Shown in pieces: positions 34,815-44,100 of a stretch of DNA of 53,351 nt; the stretch's first letter is position 1, and each line of letters begins with the position of its first letter. The DNA is taken from assembly GCF_943913695.1 (NCBI RefSeq), contig NZ_CALTZE010000005.1:1-53351 (forward strand). Direction: 5' to 3'. A model generated the notes under the pieces. The model was given only the letters and a program-made list of their open reading frames with translations, ran no database searches and was not told where the DNA came from. Made by a program: the position numbers and the translations under genes. The stretch comes from an uncultured Marmoricola sp. (GTDB taxonomy: Bacteria > Actinomycetota > Actinomycetes > Propionibacteriales > Nocardioidaceae).

Positions 34815-35765
34815 ATGGCCCGGCCCTCCTTCGAGATCGGTGGCGTGCGCGTGCGCCCCGGCCGCGCGCAGTCGCTCTCGCTGCCCATCATGCGGCTGGT
34901 CACCGGCGCCGACGTCGACCTGCCGCTGCGGGTGCTGCACGGCCGCGAGGACGGCCCGACCGTGTGGGTCGACGCCGCCGTGCACGGCGACGAGGCCGTC
35001 GGCGTCGAGGTGGTGCGCCAGGTGCTCGCGGGGCTCGACCCCAAGACGATGTGCGGCACCCTGATCGCCGTCCCCATCGTCAACGTGCTGGGCTTCATGA
35101 ACGGCGACCGCTACCTGCCCGACCGCCGCGACCTCAACCGCTCCTTCCCCGGCTCGCCCCGGGGCTCGCTGGCCGCCCGTATCGCGCACCTGATGATGAC
35201 CGAGGTCATCGCCAAGAGCACCGTGGGCGTCGACCTGCACACCGGGTCCGACCGGCGCACCAACCTGCCCCAGGTGCGCGCCGACCTCGACGACCCCCGC
35301 ACCCGCGAGCTGGCGCTGGCCTTCGGTGCGCCGCTGATGCTGCACGCGCCGCTGCGCGACGGCTCGCTGCGCCAGGCCGCGCGCGAGGCCGGGGCCAAGG
35401 TGCTGCTCTACGAGGCCGGCGAGGCGTGGCGCATGGACCCGTGGGCGATCGATGCCGGAGTGGCCGGCGTACGCCGGGTGCTCGCGCTGCTCGGCATGAC
35501 CGACGCCGATGCCTCCCCCGCCCCCGAGGTCGCGGAGTCGCGACGCAGCGGCTGGGTCCGGTCCCGCGGCACCGGCCTGCTGCACCTGGAGATCGACCTC
35601 GGCCAGCCCGTGGCGAAGGGCGACCGTCTCGGTGGCCTCTTCGACGGCTTCGGCAAGCGGGTCCGGCTGGTGCACGCCGACCGCGACGGCCTCGTCATCG
35701 GCCACACCACCGCTCCCGTGGTCAACCGCGGCGATGCCGTCGTCCACCTCGCCGAGCTGGTCTAG
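34815..35765 (+). CDS. Succinylglutamate desuccinylase/aspartoacylase family protein
   Basis: The 316-residue protein has the zinc-binding set of the M14/AstE-ASPA family: H57 and E60 in AAVHGDEAVG and H142 in GVDLHTGS, plus DLNRSFPG. A C-terminal beta domain (about 230-316, RSRGTGLLHLEIDLGQPVAKG) is typical of the subgroup. Such enzymes remove acyl groups from amino acids or peptides. Grouping with RimK and RimB suggests a role in removing or recycling glutamyl-type modifications. Confidence 0.88.
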   Translation: MARPSFEIGGVRVRPGRAQSLSLPIMRLVTGADVDLPLRVLHGREDGPTVWVDAAVHGDEAVGVEVVRQVLAGLDPKTMCGTLIAVPIVNVLGFMNGDRYLPDRRDLNRSFPGSPRGSLAARIAHLMMTEVIAKSTVGVDLHTGSDRRTNLPQVRADLDDPRTRELALAFGAPLMLHAPLRDGSLRQAAREAGAKVLLYEAGEAWRMDPWAIDAGVAGVRRVLALLGMTDADASPAPEVAESRRSGWVRSRGTGLLHLEIDLGQPVAKGDRLGGLFDGFGKRVRLVHADRDGLVIGHTTAPVVNRGDAVVHLAELV

Positions 35766-35783
35766 CGCGCGAGGTGGCCCGAC

Positions 35784-37244
35784 TCAGCTGAGCTGCAGCC
35801 CGGGGTAGAGCGGGTTGGCGTCGAGCAGCTCGGCCGACTGGGCGCGGACGCGGTCGGCGACGCCGTCGGCGAGCACGTACGACGCCTTCGACGGCGCGCC
35901 GGCCTTGGTCACCCCCGGCTCGGTGGCGGAGAGCACCTCGACGATCATCGAGGCGACCGCGTCGAACTCCGCCGCACCGAAGCCGCGCGTGGTCAGCGCG
36001 GGGGTGCCGAGGCGGACGCCGGAGGTGTACCACGCACCGTTGGGGTCGCGCGGCACGGAGTTGCGGTTGGTGACGACGCCCGCCTCGAGCAGCGCCGACT
36101 CGGCCTGCCGACCGGTGAGGCCGAAGCCGCTGACGTCGAGCAGGACGAGGTGGTTGTCGGTGCCGCCGGTGACCAGCGTGGCGTCGCGGGACAAGAAGCC
36201 CTCGGCGAGCGCCTTGGCGTTGTCGGCGATCGACTGGGCGTAGGCGCGGAACGACGGCTGGCGGGCCTCGGCCAGGGCCACCGCCTTGGCCGCCATCACG
36301 TGCGAGAGCGGCCCGCCGAGCACCATCGGACACCCGCGGTCGACGTCGGCGGCGAACTCCTCCTGCGCCAGCACCAGCCCGCCGCGCGGTCCGCGCAGCG
36401 ACTTGTGCGTGGTGGTGGTGACGACGTGCGCGTGGGGCACGGGGTCCTCGTCGCCGGTAAAGACCTTGCCGGCGACCAGGCCCGCGAAGTGCGCCATGTC
36501 GACCATCAGCACGGCGCCGACCTCGTCGGCGATCTCGCGCATGGTCGCGAAGTTGACCCGGCGGGGGTAGGCCGAGTAGCCCGCGACCAGCACGAGCGGC
36601 TTGAACTCGAGGGCCTTGGCGCGCACCGCGTCGTAGTCGAGCAGCCCGGTCTGGGGGTCGGTGCCGTACTGCTGCTGGTGAAACATCTTGCCGCTGATGT
36701 TGGGCCGGAAGCCGTGGGTCAGGTGGCCGCCGGCGTCCAGCGACATCCCGAGCAGCCGCTGCTCGCCGAAGGCCTTGCGCAGCGCCTCCCAGTCGTCCTC
36801 GGAGAGCTCGTTGACGTTGCGCACGCCCTTCTCGGCGAGCGCAGGGGTCTCCACGCGGTTGGCCAGGATCGACCAGAAGGCGACCAGGTTGGCGTCGATG
36901 CCGGAGTGCGGCTGCGCATAGGCGTACGGCGCCCCGAAGAGCTCGCGGGCGTGCTCGGCGGCGAGCGCCTCGACGGTGTCGACGTTGTGACAGGCGGCGT
37001 AGAAGCGGTGCCCGACGGTGCCCTCGGCGTACTTGTCGCTGAACCAGGTGCCCATGGTGAGCAGCACTGCCGGCGAGGCGTAGTTCTCCGAGGCGATCAG
37101 CTTCAGCGAGCCTCGCTGGTCGGCGAGCTCCTGGCGTGTGGCCTCGGCCACACGCGGCTCCACGGAGGCGATGACCTCCAGGGCGGCGTCGTAGGCCGCG
37201 GAGACGGTCTTGCCCATCGGCTCACCAGTGGCAGCTGCGCTCAT
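35784..37244 (-). CDS. glyA: Serine hydroxymethyltransferase, long form
   Basis: The PLP-dependent enzyme converts serine and tetrahydrofolate to glycine and methylene-THF. The PLP lysine is in VVTTTTHKSLRGPRGG, with SLKLIASENYAS near the start and GMSLDAGGHLTHG in the middle. At 486 residues it is longer than usual (about 420), mainly because of an insertion before GMSLDAGG (NRVETPALAEKGVRNVNELS and on). This long form occurs in some bacteria. The ATG at 37242-37244 has no strong ribosome site; a start 9 codons in is possible. Confidence 0.93.
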   Translation of the reverse strand: MSAAATGEPMGKTVSAAYDAALEVIASVEPRVAEATRQELADQRGSLKLIASENYASPAVLLTMGTWFSDKYAEGTVGHRFYAACHNVDTVEALAAEHARELFGAPYAYAQPHSGIDANLVAFWSILANRVETPALAEKGVRNVNELSEDDWEALRKAFGEQRLLGMSLDAGGHLTHGFRPNISGKMFHQQQYGTDPQTGLLDYDAVRAKALEFKPLVLVAGYSAYPRRVNFATMREIADEVGAVLMVDMAHFAGLVAGKVFTGDEDPVPHAHVVTTTTHKSLRGPRGGLVLAQEEFAADVDRGCPMVLGGPLSHVMAAKAVALAEARQPSFRAYAQSIADNAKALAEGFLSRDATLVTGGTDNHLVLLDVSGFGLTGRQAESALLEAGVVTNRNSVPRDPNGAWYTSGVRLGTPALTTRGFGAAEFDAVASMIVEVLSATEPGVTKAGAPSKASYVLADGVADRVRAQSAELLDANPLYPGLQLS

Positions 37245-37373
37245 GGAGCCAGCGTAGGAGCCACCCGACCCCGGCGTCACTCCCCCCGACGCCAGTCCGA
37301 ATGTTGGACGCGCGTCTCACGACATGAGATCCGGGTTTGGTGTCAGGGTGTCCACGAGTCGAGACTCAGGTCC

Positions 37374-37463
37374 ATGGCCACCGCTGCGCGCACCCTCCGT
37401 CTCGTGACCCGGCGTCACGTGGACCTCGGTCGCACCCGCAGCATGATGTGTCGCCGCGGCTGA
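37374..37463 (+). CDS. Cysteine-type leader peptide of the sulfite reductase operon (29 aa)
   Basis: The 29-residue peptide contains LVTRRHVDLGRTRSMMCRRG. This matches actinobacterial leader peptides upstream of sulfur-assimilation genes, which share an RRHVDLxR core and a Cys shortly before the stop. It ends 85 bp before the sulfite reductase start. Slow translation at the late Cys codon would report cysteine shortage. A stem-loop region follows at once. The match is by motif recognition and position. Confidence 0.85.
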   Translation: MATAARTLRLVTRRHVDLGRTRSMMCRRG

Positions 37464-37481
37464 CCGGACCCACCCCCAGCC

Positions 37482-37524
37482 CGGCCGCGCAGGCGACAGC
37501 GAAGTCGCCCCCGTCACGCGGCCG
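37482..37524 (+). promoter_or_regulatory. Nested stem-loop between leader peptide and sulfite reductase
   Basis: The outer arms CGGCCGCG (37482-37489) and CGCGGCCG (37517-37524) enclose an inner hairpin GGCGAC/GTCGCC (37492-37497 and 37504-37509) with a 6-base loop. It starts 19 bp past the leader stop. It could act as an attenuator or as a fold whose access depends on ribosome stalling at the leader's Cys codon. No T-run follows, so control may be at translation or through Rho. Confidence 0.65.
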
Positions 37525-37548
37525 TCCCGAGCGCACGAGGACGACACC

Positions 37549-39288
37549 ATGAGCACCTCCCCCAGCGCCGCACCAGCCGCGAGCAGCGGCCAGGTCGGAC
37601 GCTCCGGCCGCACCCGCAAGAAGCGGGGCGAGGGCCAGTGGGCGCTCGGCTACACCGAGCCGCTGAACAAGAACGAGCAGTCCAAGAAGGACGACAACCC
37701 GCTCAACGTGCGGGCGCGCATCCTCAACATCTACTCCAAGCGCGGGTTCTCCTCCATCGACCCCGCCGACCTGCGCGGTCGCTTCCGCTGGATGGGCCTC
37801 TACACCCAGCGCGCCCCGGGCTTCGACGGCGGCAAGACCGCGATGCTCGAGGAGGAGGAGCTCGACGACGAGTTCTTCATGCTGCGCGTGCGCAGCGACG
37901 GCGCCCTGCTGGGCCCGGCCCAGCTGCGCGCCCTGGGCAGCATCGGCACCGACTTCGCCCGCAACACCGCCGACATCACCGACCGGCAGAACATCCAGTA
38001 CCACTGGATCCGGATCGAGGACGTGCCCGAGATCTGGCAGCGCCTCGACGACGCCGGCATGACCAGCATCGAGGCCTGCGGCGACTCCCCCCGCCCCTTC
38101 CTGGGCTCGCCGGTCGCCGGCGTCGCGGCCGAGGAGATCATCGACGCCACCCCGGCGCTGGAGGAGATCAAGCGCCGCTACATCGACAACCCGGAGTTCT
38201 CCAACCTGCCGCGCAAGTTCAAGACCTCCGCGAGCGGCCACCCCGGTCACGACTGCGTGCCTGCGGTCAACGACGTCTCCTTCGTCGGCACCGTGCACCC
38301 CGAGCTCGGTCCCGGCTTCGACCTGTGGGTCGGCGGCGGCCTGTCGACCAACCCGATGCTCGCCCAGAAGCTCGGCGTCTGGATCGCCCTCGACGACGTG
38401 CCCGACGCGTGGGCCGGCGTCGCCGGCATCTTCCGCGACTACGGCTACCGCCGGCTGCGCTCGCGGGCGCGGCTGAAGTTCCTCGTCGCCGACTGGGGCG
38501 TGGAGCGCTTCCGCGAGGTCCTGGAGACTGAGTACCTCCACCGCGAGCTGGTCTCCCTGCCCTCCCCCGAGCCCGTCCCCGGCGCCGACGACCACATCGG
38601 CGTACACCCCCAGAAGGACGGTCGCTTCTACCTCGGCGTCGCTCCGGTCGCCGGCCGGATCAACGGCGAGGTGCTCACCGGTGTCGGCGACATCGTCGAG
38701 AGGTACGCCGCCTCGGGCGCGCGGCTGACCGCCCAGCAGAAGCTCGTGGTGCTCGGCGTGGCCGAGGACGACGTCGAGGCCGCCGTGGCCGACCTGCGCG
38801 CGATCGGGCTCGAGGCCCGCCCCTCCGGCTGGCGCCGCGCCACGATGGCCTGCACCGGCATCGAGTTCTGCAAGCTCGCCATCGTCGAGACCAAGCAGCG
38901 CGCCATCGACCTGGTCGACTCCCTGGAGCGACGCTTCCCCGACCTCGACACCACCATCTCGGTCAACGTCAACGGCTGCCCCAACGCCTGCGCCCGCACC
39001 CAGGTCGCCGACATCGGCCTGAAGGGCCAGCTGGTGATGGACGACGCCGGCGAGCAGGTCGAGGGCTTCCAGGTGCACCTCGGTGGCGCGCTCGGGCTCG
39101 ACCCGGTCTTCGGCAAGAAGCTGCGCGCCCACAAGGTCACCAGCGCCGGGCTCGACGACTACATCACCGTCGTGGTCGGCAACTACCTGGCCGACCGCGA
39201 GGAGGGCGAGCCCTTCGCCACCTGGGCTGCCCGGGCCGACGAGGTGCTGCTGCGCGGCGAGAAGTCGCTGGCCGAGGCGGCGTCGTGA
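37549..39288 (+). CDS. sir: Ferredoxin-dependent assimilatory sulfite reductase
   Basis: The 579-residue siroheme enzyme reduces sulfite to sulfide. It has two ferredoxin-like half-domains (LYTQRAPGFDGGKTAM, ITDRQNIQYHWIRIEDVPEI) and the [4Fe-4S]/siroheme cysteines in ACTGIEFCKLA and NGCPNACAR. Nitrite reductases are close relatives, but the cysH and chelatase neighbours and the Cys leader argue for sulfite. The stop overlaps the next gene as GTGA. Expression is probably set by the leader peptide at 37374. Confidence 0.94.
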   Translation: MSTSPSAAPAASSGQVGRSGRTRKKRGEGQWALGYTEPLNKNEQSKKDDNPLNVRARILNIYSKRGFSSIDPADLRGRFRWMGLYTQRAPGFDGGKTAMLEEEELDDEFFMLRVRSDGALLGPAQLRALGSIGTDFARNTADITDRQNIQYHWIRIEDVPEIWQRLDDAGMTSIEACGDSPRPFLGSPVAGVAAEEIIDATPALEEIKRRYIDNPEFSNLPRKFKTSASGHPGHDCVPAVNDVSFVGTVHPELGPGFDLWVGGGLSTNPMLAQKLGVWIALDDVPDAWAGVAGIFRDYGYRRLRSRARLKFLVADWGVERFREVLETEYLHRELVSLPSPEPVPGADDHIGVHPQKDGRFYLGVAPVAGRINGEVLTGVGDIVERYAASGARLTAQQKLVVLGVAEDDVEAAVADLRAIGLEARPSGWRRATMACTGIEFCKLAIVETKQRAIDLVDSLERRFPDLDTTISVNVNGCPNACARTQVADIGLKGQLVMDDAGEQVEGFQVHLGGALGLDPVFGKKLRAHKVTSAGLDDYITVVVGNYLADREEGEPFATWAARADEVLLRGEKSLAEAAS

Positions 39289-39491
39289 GCGGCCGGTCGG
39301 TGCCCTTCCACTGCCCCTACTGCGCCAGTGAGGACCTGCGTCCCCACGAGGTGGAGGAGGGTGCCGGTCTGGGCTCGGGGCACGGCGCCTGGGAGTGCCA
39401 CTCCTGCCTGCGCGCCTTCAAGGTCTCGCTGCTCGGTCGGCTGCGCCCGCCCGCGAGCGTGGCGGCCGAGCGGGCGGAGCGCGCCCGATGA
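39285..39491 (+). CDS. Small zinc-ribbon protein of the sulfite reductase operon (68 aa)
   Basis: The protein has HCPYCASEDL and WECHSCLRAFKV, forming a four-cysteine zinc ribbon. A small protein of this kind between the sulfite reductase and cysH genes is common in actinobacteria, where it is sometimes misnamed an insertion-element protein. The GTG start overlaps the sir stop and the TGA overlaps cysH as ATGA. It may aid cofactor insertion or regulation, but this is unproven. Confidence 0.82.
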   Translation: MSGRSVPFHCPYCASEDLRPHEVEEGAGLGSGHGAWECHSCLRAFKVSLLGRLRPPASVAAERAERAR

Positions 39492-40234
39492 GTGCCCTGT
39501 CGACCGCTCGCGCGCGGGCCAACCGCGGGTCGGAGACCGAGGGCCGCAGCACCGAGGAGCTGCGCGAGATCGTGCAGCACGTCGGTGCCGAGCTGGAGCT
39601 CGCGCCCGCGGAGGACATCGTCGAGTGGGCGGTGGCCACCTTCGGCAGCCGTTTCTGCCTGACCTCCTCGATGGGCGACGCCGTGCTCTCCCACGTCGCC
39701 TCCCGGGTCGCCCCCGGTATCGACGTGGTCTTCCTCGACACCGGCTACCACTTCGCCGAGACGATCGGCACCCGTGACGCGGTCGCCGCCACCATGCCGG
39801 TCAACGTGGTCACCCTGGAGCCCAAGCAGACCGTCGCCGAGCAGGACGCGGCGTACGGCCCCGACCTCTTCCGCCGCGACCCCGACCTGTGCTGCGCCCT
39901 GCGCAAGGTCGAGCCGCTGCGCGCGGGGCTGGCCGGCTACGACGCGTGGGCCACCGGGCTGCGCCGCGCCGAGACCCACGACCGCATCATCGCGCCGGTG
40001 GTCGGCTGGGACGAGCGCAAGCAGAAGGTCAAGGTCTCCCCGCTGGCGCGCTGGAGCGACGACGACGTCGAGCGCTACATCGCCGAGCACGGGATCCTGG
40101 TCAACCCACTGCAGTACGACGGCTACCCGTCGATCGGCTGTTGGCCCTGCACCCGCCGCGTCGCGCCGGGCGAGGACCCTCGCTCGGGCCGCTGGGCCGG
40201 CACCAACAAGACCGAGTGCGGCATCCACCTGTGA
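39488..40234 (+). CDS. cysH: Adenylyl-sulfate (APS) reductase, [4Fe-4S] type
   Basis: The 248-residue enzyme reduces APS to sulfite. Cysteine pairs CC in DPDLCCALRKVEPL and CWPC in SIGCWPCTRRV bind a [4Fe-4S] cluster, marking it as an APS rather than a PAPS reductase. The catalytic Cys lies in the C-terminal ECGIHL (C245). The substrate-binding SSMGDAVLSH and DTGYHFAET are also present. The ATG at 39488 overlaps the preceding stop. Confidence 0.95.
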   Translation: MSALSTARARANRGSETEGRSTEELREIVQHVGAELELAPAEDIVEWAVATFGSRFCLTSSMGDAVLSHVASRVAPGIDVVFLDTGYHFAETIGTRDAVAATMPVNVVTLEPKQTVAEQDAAYGPDLFRRDPDLCCALRKVEPLRAGLAGYDAWATGLRRAETHDRIIAPVVGWDERKQKVKVSPLARWSDDDVERYIAEHGILVNPLQYDGYPSIGCWPCTRRVAPGEDPRSGRWAGTNKTECGIHL

Positions 40235-40324
40235 GCCGCCCGTCCCCGGCACCGGACGCCGTCGTCCGCGAGCCCCGCTGAACACCTACTGGATCCCCGC
40301 CCCACCCTCCGAAGGGAGTCGGCC

Positions 40325-41068
40325 ATGACCGCCCCAGCACTGCTGACCATCGCCCACGGCAGCCGCGACCCGCGCTCCAGCGCGACCATCCACGCCCTCA
40401 CCGCCGAGATCCGTGCCCTGCGACCCGACCTGCGGGTCGCGACGTCCTTCCTCGAGCTCTCCGAGCCCTCCGTCGAGCAGGCCGTCGACGAGCTCGTCGC
40501 GGAGGGCCACGACGAGATCGTCGCCGTACCGCTGCTGCTCAGCGAGGCCTACCACGCGACCGTCGACGTACCCCGTGTCGTGGAGGAGTCGATGCAGCGC
40601 CACCCCGGCCTGCAGGTGCGTGCCACGCGCATCCTCGGCCACGAGCCGGCCTTCCTCGGCGTGCTCGACGAGCGCCTGCGCGACGCGCTGCGCCGACACC
40701 GGGTGCGCGAGCTCGACGCCCTCGTGCTCGCCACCGCGGGCTCCAGCAACGTGGTGGCCAATCAGGCCGTCGCGCGCCTGGCCCGCATCTGGGGTGCGCG
40801 GCACAACCTGCCGGTGACCGCCGCCTTCGCCTCGGCCGCTCCCCCGGCCACGGGCGAGGCCGTGCGCGCCTTCCGCGCCGCCGGCAAGCGCCACGTCGCC
40901 GTCGCCTCGATGTTCATCGCCCCCGGCTTCCTGCCCGACCGGGCCGCCGAGCTGGCGTGGGAGGCCGGCGCGATCGCCGTCAGCGACCCCCTCGGCCCCG
41001 CCCCCGAGCTCGCCCGCACCGTGCTCGCCCGCTACGCCGTCGGCGCCGTCGAGCTGGTCCCCGTCTGA
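40325..41068 (+). CDS. Sirohydrochlorin ferrochelatase-like protein (CbiX/SirB family)
   Basis: The 247-residue protein has the CbiX start LLTIAHGSRDPRS with the metal His, the second-site region VPLLLSEAYHATVDVP, and a repeat of the fold in the second half (VAVASMFIAPGFLPD). It should insert iron into sirohydrochlorin to make the siroheme used by the sulfite reductase upstream. The ATG at 40325 has GAAGGGAG upstream. The 90-bp gap after cysH holds no convincing gene. Confidence 0.9.
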   Translation: MTAPALLTIAHGSRDPRSSATIHALTAEIRALRPDLRVATSFLELSEPSVEQAVDELVAEGHDEIVAVPLLLSEAYHATVDVPRVVEESMQRHPGLQVRATRILGHEPAFLGVLDERLRDALRRHRVRELDALVLATAGSSNVVANQAVARLARIWGARHNLPVTAAFASAAPPATGEAVRAFRAAGKRHVAVASMFIAPGFLPDRAAELAWEAGAIAVSDPLGPAPELARTVLARYAVGAVELVPV

Positions 41069-41083
41069 GGCTGCCGCCTCGAC

Positions 41084-41166
41084 GCCGACCCGGCGCGTGT
41101 GCCTACCGACCCGGCGCGCGTGCGCGCACAAGAGCCGGGTCGGCGGGCACAAGAGCCGGGTCGGCG
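41084..41166. repeat. Mirror array of four units (two direct, two inverted)
   Basis: Two units with CCGACCCGGCGCGTGTGC-type sequence (41084-41103, 41105-41125) are followed by two inverted ones with GCACAAGAGCCGGGTCGGCG (41126-41145, 41146-41166). The period is 20-21 bp and the centre is at 41125/41126. It fills the gap between the convergent chelatase gene and the 1394-residue gene. The layout is that of the array at 32894-33103 with different sequence. Confidence 0.9.
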
Positions 41167-41180
41167 TGGAAGTGGGGACC

Positions 41181-44100
41181 TCAGAGAGGGACGCTGTCGG
41201 CGTAGACGAGGCGGGCGCGGGAGTGCAGGAAGCTGCCGAGGAGCAGCAGGGAGCTGACCTCGCCCCAGGGGTCGTCCGGGTCGGCGTCGGTGGGGTGGGT
41301 CTCGAACTCCTCCACCAGCAGCCGCCGCTCGTGGCCCTCGGGCGCGGCCAGGGGGGTGATCGAGCCGCTCCAGGTGGCCTCCGCGAGGCCGCCGGTGAGC
41401 GAGCCCGGCAGGGCGACGGTCTCGCCGAGCGGGCGCCAGTCGAGGTCGGTGCCGCCGACGGGGCGGGCCTCGACCCGCGCCTGCACCCGCCGCCCCGAGA
41501 GCGAGGTCGCCGAGCGCGAGCCCACCGAGCCGGTGAGCGTGACCTGCTTGGGCGTGCCGGAGCGCACCCGCAGCACCCGTGTGGGTGGCAGCTGCACGAA
41601 GTCGGCACGCACCACGGGCGAGATCTCCAGTCCGGGCACCGACCAGCGCTGGTAGCGGCACAGCGCCAGCCGCACGAAGGGTGAGTACGCCGCCCCGGCC
41701 GGCAGGTCGACGTCGCAGAACCACAGGCCGCGCTCGGCGTCGTACTCCGGCTGGTGACCGACGACGGTGACCTCGGAGAGCGGCTCCTCGACGGGGACGG
41801 CGTTGGCGACCGCGACCCGGCGGGACAGCTGGTGCACGTAGGGGCCGCCCGAGGGACCCTGGGAGAGGGTCGCGGGGTCGGCGCCCCAGGCCGTGAGGAT
41901 CACGTCGGGCGCCGGTCGCTGCAGCGCCGGGAAGAGGGTGCCGAGCTCCAGTCCGAGGCCGCTCAGCCCGGTCACCAGGGCCTGAGTGCGCTCGGCGAGC
42001 GGCAGCGTGTCGTCGGTGGGGACCCCGAGCCCGCGCAGCAGCCGGGCGGTGGCCGAGAGCCGCGCGCCGCCCCGGCCGGTGACCAGGCCCCGGTCGAGCA
42101 CGCGCTGGGCGACCTCGTCGGCCTCGCGCCGCACCAGGTCACCGACCTCGAGCCCGGCGCCCAGGTCGAGCTCCCAGGAGAGCCACGGCTGCCGGCGCAG
42201 CACGACACCGAGCAGCTCGCCGTCGCCGGAGGAGAACCACGGACGCCGCAGATAGACCCGGAGTCCGCTGGTGCGGATGCGCGCCGTGACCGTGCGCACG
42301 AGCGGACCGGCCAGCTGGCCACGGCGGCCCAGCTCGAGGCGCTCGCGGGTCTCCGACCACGCGAAGGTCGGGATCACGTAGGCGACCTCGGGCGGCTCGG
42401 GCCGGCGCGAGCTCGGCACGTGCAGCGTCGTGGTCGGGCCGTGGTGCTCCATGAGGGGTACGCCGTCGTCCCCCAGCGTGGCGGCGACCTCCGGCGCGAA
42501 GTACTCGCGGAAGCGGGTGGTGGCGCGGGCGCGGTAGTCGACCCGCCGGTGCCGGGTGTCACCGAGCTCGTGGCGCAGCTCGTGGCGGGTCGGCAGCCCG
42601 TTGCCGGTGACCGTCGTGCGCCCGACCCGGCAGTCGGACTCCTCGGGGCCCAGCTCGAAGCCGCCGACGTGGTCCTGGCCCTCGCGCAGCGCGCGACCGT
42701 CGACCCCGTCGAGCGGGGCGGGCATCGCGACGTCGTCGACCTGCTCGGTCCACTGCGCCTCGACGTCGAGGCGCCCGGTGCTGTGGGCGTGGTTGTCGAT
42801 CACACCGGTCAGGGCGCACCACGTGTCGCCCTCGCGACGCGTCATCCCCGACTGCGGCACGTCGACCACCGGCGGCGCGAGCGGCTTCTCCACCGCGTGC
42901 ACGACCGTCAGCTCCAGCGAGGGGCTCACCATCCACAGCCGTCCCCGCAGCGCCTGCGCCCGCATGGCGGCCGGGAGCCGTGGCGCGAGCAGGCTCCACG
43001 GGCCGGAGATGTCGAGGTCGCGGTCGTCCAACGCCGAGGCGACCCGCACCCGCACCAGCTCGGACTGCGGGAGCGAGACCCGTAGCACCCGCGCGGCGTC
43101 GTCCCACTCGGGCGCGACCTCGGCGCCCTCGGGCGTCACGGGCGCCGCGGCGGGCCCGGCGACGAGCTCGAGGCGGAAGGGCTGCCGGTCCCACCACTCC
43201 CCGCCCGCCTCGCGCGGCCAGGTCTGGGTCCAGGTGCCGGCCGGCCCGTCGCCCGGCAGCACCCCGAGCGCCGCCCCGCGCGAGGACACGTCGGGCAGGT
43301 AGGGCGTCGTCAGCTGCGCCTCCGGCACCAGGTCCGGCAGCTCGCCGGACTCGCGTGCCGCCACGGCGTACGCCGCCTCGACCTCGGCCGGCGAGCCGCC
43401 GAGGGCGGCGTCGAAGCAGCCGTGCAGCTCGGCCATCTGCTGGGAGGTCTTCGGTGGCGCCACCCAGCGGTCGTCGAGTGCGAGGTAGGGCCCCGCGTCG
43501 CCCGGGCGGGGCAGCCCGGCGACGCGCGGCAGGGCGGCGTACTGCTCCGGGGTCATGCCCAGCGTGCTGCGCACGACCATCCGCAGCTGCGACTCACCCT
43601 CGCCGAAGGCGCGGCGCGGCAGGACGACCGGCGCGGGCACGGGCTCCCAGCGCAGGTAGGTCTCGGGGTCCGACGGCTCGTCGTCGGTGTCGAGCGCCTT
43701 GCCCGAGACGCTGTTGCCGGCGAGGTCGGTCAGGCGCACGCGCACGCGGTAGGCCGCCCCGTAGCGCAGCGGCGCCAGGCTGCCGGGCTCGGGCACGAAT
43801 GAGGTCACCAACGGCACCTCGTCGTCGTGCTCGAGCGGCTTGGGGTGATCGGGCAGCTGCTCCTCCGGCGTGATCCGGCGCCCGGGGCGACCCGCCACCA
43901 GGCTCCAGCCCGACCACGAGAGCAGCGCGTCGTGGAGGTAGAGCTCGTCGTCGCCGGGCACGGCGGTCGTCGAGGCGCCCTTGACGAAGCCCTCGTCAGG
44001 GTCGACGGGGATCTCGACCTCGTCGCCGTCCGGGTGGCCCGGCCGCTGCAGCACGTAGCGACCCACGCGCCGGCACAGGGACGCGAAGCCGCGTCCGTCG

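Noticed and set aside
40231..40281. 16-residue ORF overlapping the cysH stop as GTGA
   Set aside because: It is very short, Pro/Arg-rich and without any known counterpart; the overlap alone is too weak.
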